A stretch of 64,000 bases of DNA, from NCBI GenBank assembly GCA_947589345.1, contig CANQAC010000002.1, forward strand, positions 1-64,000, read 5' to 3'. The translations under genes were made by a program, and so were the position numbers. Below the pieces are notes generated by a model. It was not told the DNA's origin and searched no databases. It was given only the letters and a program-made list of their open reading frames with translations. Of the stretch, positions 61,472 to 64,000 are shown one piece after another. The stretch's first letter is position 1. Each line of letters opens with the position of its first letter. This DNA comes from an uncultured Akkermansia sp. GTDB lineage: Bacteria; Verrucomicrobiota; Verrucomicrobiia; Verrucomicrobiales; Akkermansiaceae.

Positions 61472-63992
61472 GGCTGAGAGCAGCTCTATAAGCCCGATGA
61501 TGGATCAGTATCTGCGCATGAAGCAGGCACTGCCGGACGATGTGTGGCTATTCTTCCGGCTGGGAGATTTCTATGAGATGTTCTTTGAGGATGCGGTGGC
61601 TTGCTCGCAAGCGTTGGGCCTCACCCTCACCAAGCGGCAGAGCATCCCGATGTGCGGCGTCCCCTACCATGCGGCGGAAAATTACATCAGCAAAATTGTC
61701 GAGTTAGGAAAGCGGGTGGCTATTGCAGAGCAGATGACCACCCCCGTACCCGGCAAACTGGTGGAACGAGAAATCACTCATCTGATCTCCGCCGGGACAT
61801 TGGCTGATATGAACTTGCTCGATGCCGGAGAGCACAACTATATCGCTGCATGTTACTGTGACAAAAAGGTTTGGGGGCTGGCCTGCGCCGACCACAGCAC
61901 CGGGGAATTTTCTGTGGCCGAGTATCCCTCGCTGGATGACCTGGCGGAAGAGGTAACTCTGCTTCGTCCGCGTGAATTGCTGGTAAGTGAAGAACAAGCC
62001 GACCTCTTCACAAGTCTTCCCGTCACGCTCAAGTACGATGGCTACACGTTTCTGCCGACGCTGGCGCGCGGGGCTTTGGAAACCCATTTCCGAGTTCATT
62101 CGCTGGAGGGCTTTGGCTGCGCTCACATGAGCGCTTCATTGGGAGCTGCCGCGGCCATTCTGCACTACTTAAAAAATCAGCTCAAACGCAGTACGGATCA
62201 CCTGCTTCATCTTTCCTTGCGTCCCACAAAGCGAGTGGTCCTTATCGATGCTGCCAGCCGCCGAAATTTGGATTTAGTGGAAGCACGCGGCGGTGTCAAA
62301 AACACTTTGCTAGGTGTGCTGAACAACACCGGGACTCCCATGGGCGCCCGCCTTCTGCGCGAATGGCTTCTGCATCCCATCTGCGATCTCAAAGAACTGA
62401 CGCGGCGGCAAGAACTCATCGCCTCCTTTCTGGCAGAACCATTTTTGATGAGTAAGTTACGCGATTCACTCAAAAAAGTGCGTGACTTAGAACGCCTTTC
62501 CTCTCGGCTTTCCCAAGGCGCCGGCAACGCTCGAGACCTCCTTGGGCTCCATCTTTCTCTCTCCGTCCTGCCGGATGTGCTGGATGATCTGACCTCCCTG
62601 AGCAAGAAGCAAGCTCAACCGGCCGCTATTGCGGCGCGCGTGAGCAACTTCACTGAGCTGACGCAACTGCTTGTGCGCGCGCTCGTGGAAGATCCTCCCA
62701 CCACAATCAAGGACGGCGGAATGATACGCGACGGTTATAATGCCCAGTTGGATGAATTACGGCACGCCTCGCACGATGGCAAAGTATGGCTTGCAGAGAT
62801 GGAGGCGCGCGAGCGCAAAGCCACTGGTATTGATTCACTTAAAATCCGCTACAACAGTGTCTTTGGTTACTACATTGAAGTCACCAAAGCTAATCTTTCC
62901 AAAGTGCCGGAGCATTACCGCCGCAAACAGACACTCGCTAACGCAGAACGCTATATCACTGATGACCTCAAGAAGATGGAAAGCACCATCTTGGGAGCCG
63001 ATGAGCGAGCCCAACAACTTGAGTATGAAATATTCTGCCAATTACGAGAAGCCGTCGCCGGGCATTTGAACAATATCCAGGAAACAGCGGCGGCGCTTGC
63101 TGAGCTGGATGTTCTGCTCAGTCTCGCTGAAACGGCCCGACTCCATAACTACTGTCGTCCTGTCCTGGATTCAAGCCGCTCCCTTCATATTGTGGACGGG
63201 CGCCATCCTGTCATCGAACAGGTTCAGGAGGGTACTTCATTCGTCCCCAACGACACCGAAATGGATGAGGAAACGAACCGCCTCGTTATACTTACCGGAC
63301 CCAATATGGCCGGTAAGTCCACTTATATCCGGCAAGTCGCTCTCATCGTCCTGATGGCCCAGATGGGGTCGTTCGTGCCGGCTAAACAAGCCCACATTGG
63401 CTTGGTGGATCGTATTTTTTGTCGAGTCGGCGCAAGTGATGATATCGCCGGAGGGCAGTCGACCTTCATGGTAGAAATGAGCGAGACTGCCCTTATCCTC
63501 AACAATGCCGATGAACGATCTCTGGTCATCCTTGATGAAATCGGTCGAGGCACTGCCACCTACGACGGTCTCTCCATTGCATGGGCCGTGGCTGAGCATC
63601 TGCACGATGTCATTGGCGCTCGCACGCTCTTTGCCACGCATTACCACGAAATGGTGGATCTGCAGACCACTCACCCCGCCATCGGGAATTGGCATGTCGA
63701 GGTGCGTGAATGGCATGATGAAATTATCTTTCTGCGCAAGGTATTGCCAGGCCCGGCCGATAAGTCGTATGGCATCCAAGTGGCACGACTGGCCGGGCTC
63801 CCAGCCTCCATCATTGAACGCGCTAAACGCATTCTCACTCACTTGGAAATGAGCGCCTCCATGCGGGAACCGTCACCGGAAAAGCAAGCTGCTCAGCGGA
63901 GCAAAAGAAGACCGACGAACCTGCCCAAAGCCGCTCCCCCTGCGGATGTAGCCCAGCTTGATCTTTTTGATAAACTTGACCCCGGCATCTAA
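61470..63992 (+). CDS. mutS: DNA mismatch repair protein MutS
   Basis: 840 residues, complete. The mismatch-binding Phe-x-Glu is in LGDFYEMFFEDA (about residues 32-43). The ATPase is ILTGPNMAGKSTYIRQ (Walker A), RSLVILDEIGRGTATYDG (Walker B), and ATHYHEMVDL. A long lever and clamp (about 270-560) lies between. The C-terminal end (PKAAPPADVAQLDLF) resembles the beta-clamp-binding tail. The length of homopolymer tracts elsewhere in the window would depend on this repair system. Confidence 0.96.
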   Translation: MAESSSISPMMDQYLRMKQALPDDVWLFFRLGDFYEMFFEDAVACSQALGLTLTKRQSIPMCGVPYHAAENYISKIVELGKRVAIAEQMTTPVPGKLVEREITHLISAGTLADMNLLDAGEHNYIAACYCDKKVWGLACADHSTGEFSVAEYPSLDDLAEEVTLLRPRELLVSEEQADLFTSLPVTLKYDGYTFLPTLARGALETHFRVHSLEGFGCAHMSASLGAAAAILHYLKNQLKRSTDHLLHLSLRPTKRVVLIDAASRRNLDLVEARGGVKNTLLGVLNNTGTPMGARLLREWLLHPICDLKELTRRQELIASFLAEPFLMSKLRDSLKKVRDLERLSSRLSQGAGNARDLLGLHLSLSVLPDVLDDLTSLSKKQAQPAAIAARVSNFTELTQLLVRALVEDPPTTIKDGGMIRDGYNAQLDELRHASHDGKVWLAEMEARERKATGIDSLKIRYNSVFGYYIEVTKANLSKVPEHYRRKQTLANAERYITDDLKKMESTILGADERAQQLEYEIFCQLREAVAGHLNNIQETAAALAELDVLLSLAETARLHNYCRPVLDSSRSLHIVDGRHPVIEQVQEGTSFVPNDTEMDEETNRLVILTGPNMAGKSTYIRQVALIVLMAQMGSFVPAKQAHIGLVDRIFCRVGASDDIAGGQSTFMVEMSETALILNNADERSLVILDEIGRGTATYDGLSIAWAVAEHLHDVIGARTLFATHYHEMVDLQTTHPAIGNWHVEVREWHDEIIFLRKVLPGPADKSYGIQVARLAGLPASIIERAKRILTHLEMSASMREPSPEKQAAQRSKRRPTNLPKAAPPADVAQLDLFDKLDPGI

Positions 63993-64000
63993 GGCAGGTC

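Overview
The window looks like a chromosomal segment of a Verrucomicrobiota-type bacterium, possibly Akkermansiaceae-like. This is inference from gene content and style: many secreted or lipid-anchored proteins with no obvious relatives, a CdsA carrying PGIGG and DLIDS in place of the usual PGHGG and DR-x-D, an XRE-cupin/acyl-CoA synthetase pair, fumarase class I, and genes largely without Shine-Dalgarno sequences. No rRNA or other marker settles the lineage. There is one tRNA gene and no CRISPR array.

Layout. Positions 1-30000 are mostly core genes. They run: a tRNA-Lys; rfbB; an HU protein; a four-gene cell-wall operon (two LysM lipoproteins, an L,D-transpeptidase and a PH-like membrane protein); alr; a MerR regulator with its operator; a prepilin peptidase; an acyl-ACP thioesterase; the cupin regulator with its acyl-CoA synthetase; an amidase; an aroE-yajC-tgt-trmB-secreted protein operon; cdaA with a miniature CdaR-like partner; bioD; folP; nadD with an M23 peptidase; fumarase; cdsA; gapA; a polyprenyl synthetase; and asd. 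A decayed porin-like gene lies at 17463-17975.

Positions 30000-50150 form an accessory, defence-type island, AT-rich in most of its intergenic DNA. It holds a lone phage tail-adaptor-like gene, SbcC-SbcD, a Pif1-family helicase, two unknown small proteins, and a promoter-to-terminator small RNA. It also holds a three-gene operon of SNF2 helicase, type III-like methyltransferase (Mod) and type III-like restriction helicase-nuclease (Res), and ends with a tyrosine recombinase. Res is split in two by a frameshift at a G6 run inside a small hairpin. Two near-identical IS-end-like sequences, 8.7 kb apart, sit within the island.

Positions 50300-64000 return to core genes: gmk-yicC-holB-pheA, a large secreted protein whose signal peptide is out of frame behind a ten-base C run, and a six-gene operon (Sel1 protein, queG, M48-like zinc protease, HU-like, thioredoxin-like lipoprotein, trpS) divergent from mutS.

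The most unusual global feature is promoter layout. At ten or more genes a recognisable -35/-10 pair places the predicted transcription start within a few bases of the start codon, which points to leaderless or near-leaderless mRNAs. The other leading observations are the island small RNA, the C10 tract, the split Res gene, and a queuosine transglycosylase (Tgt) that has lost all four zinc ligands although queG is present.
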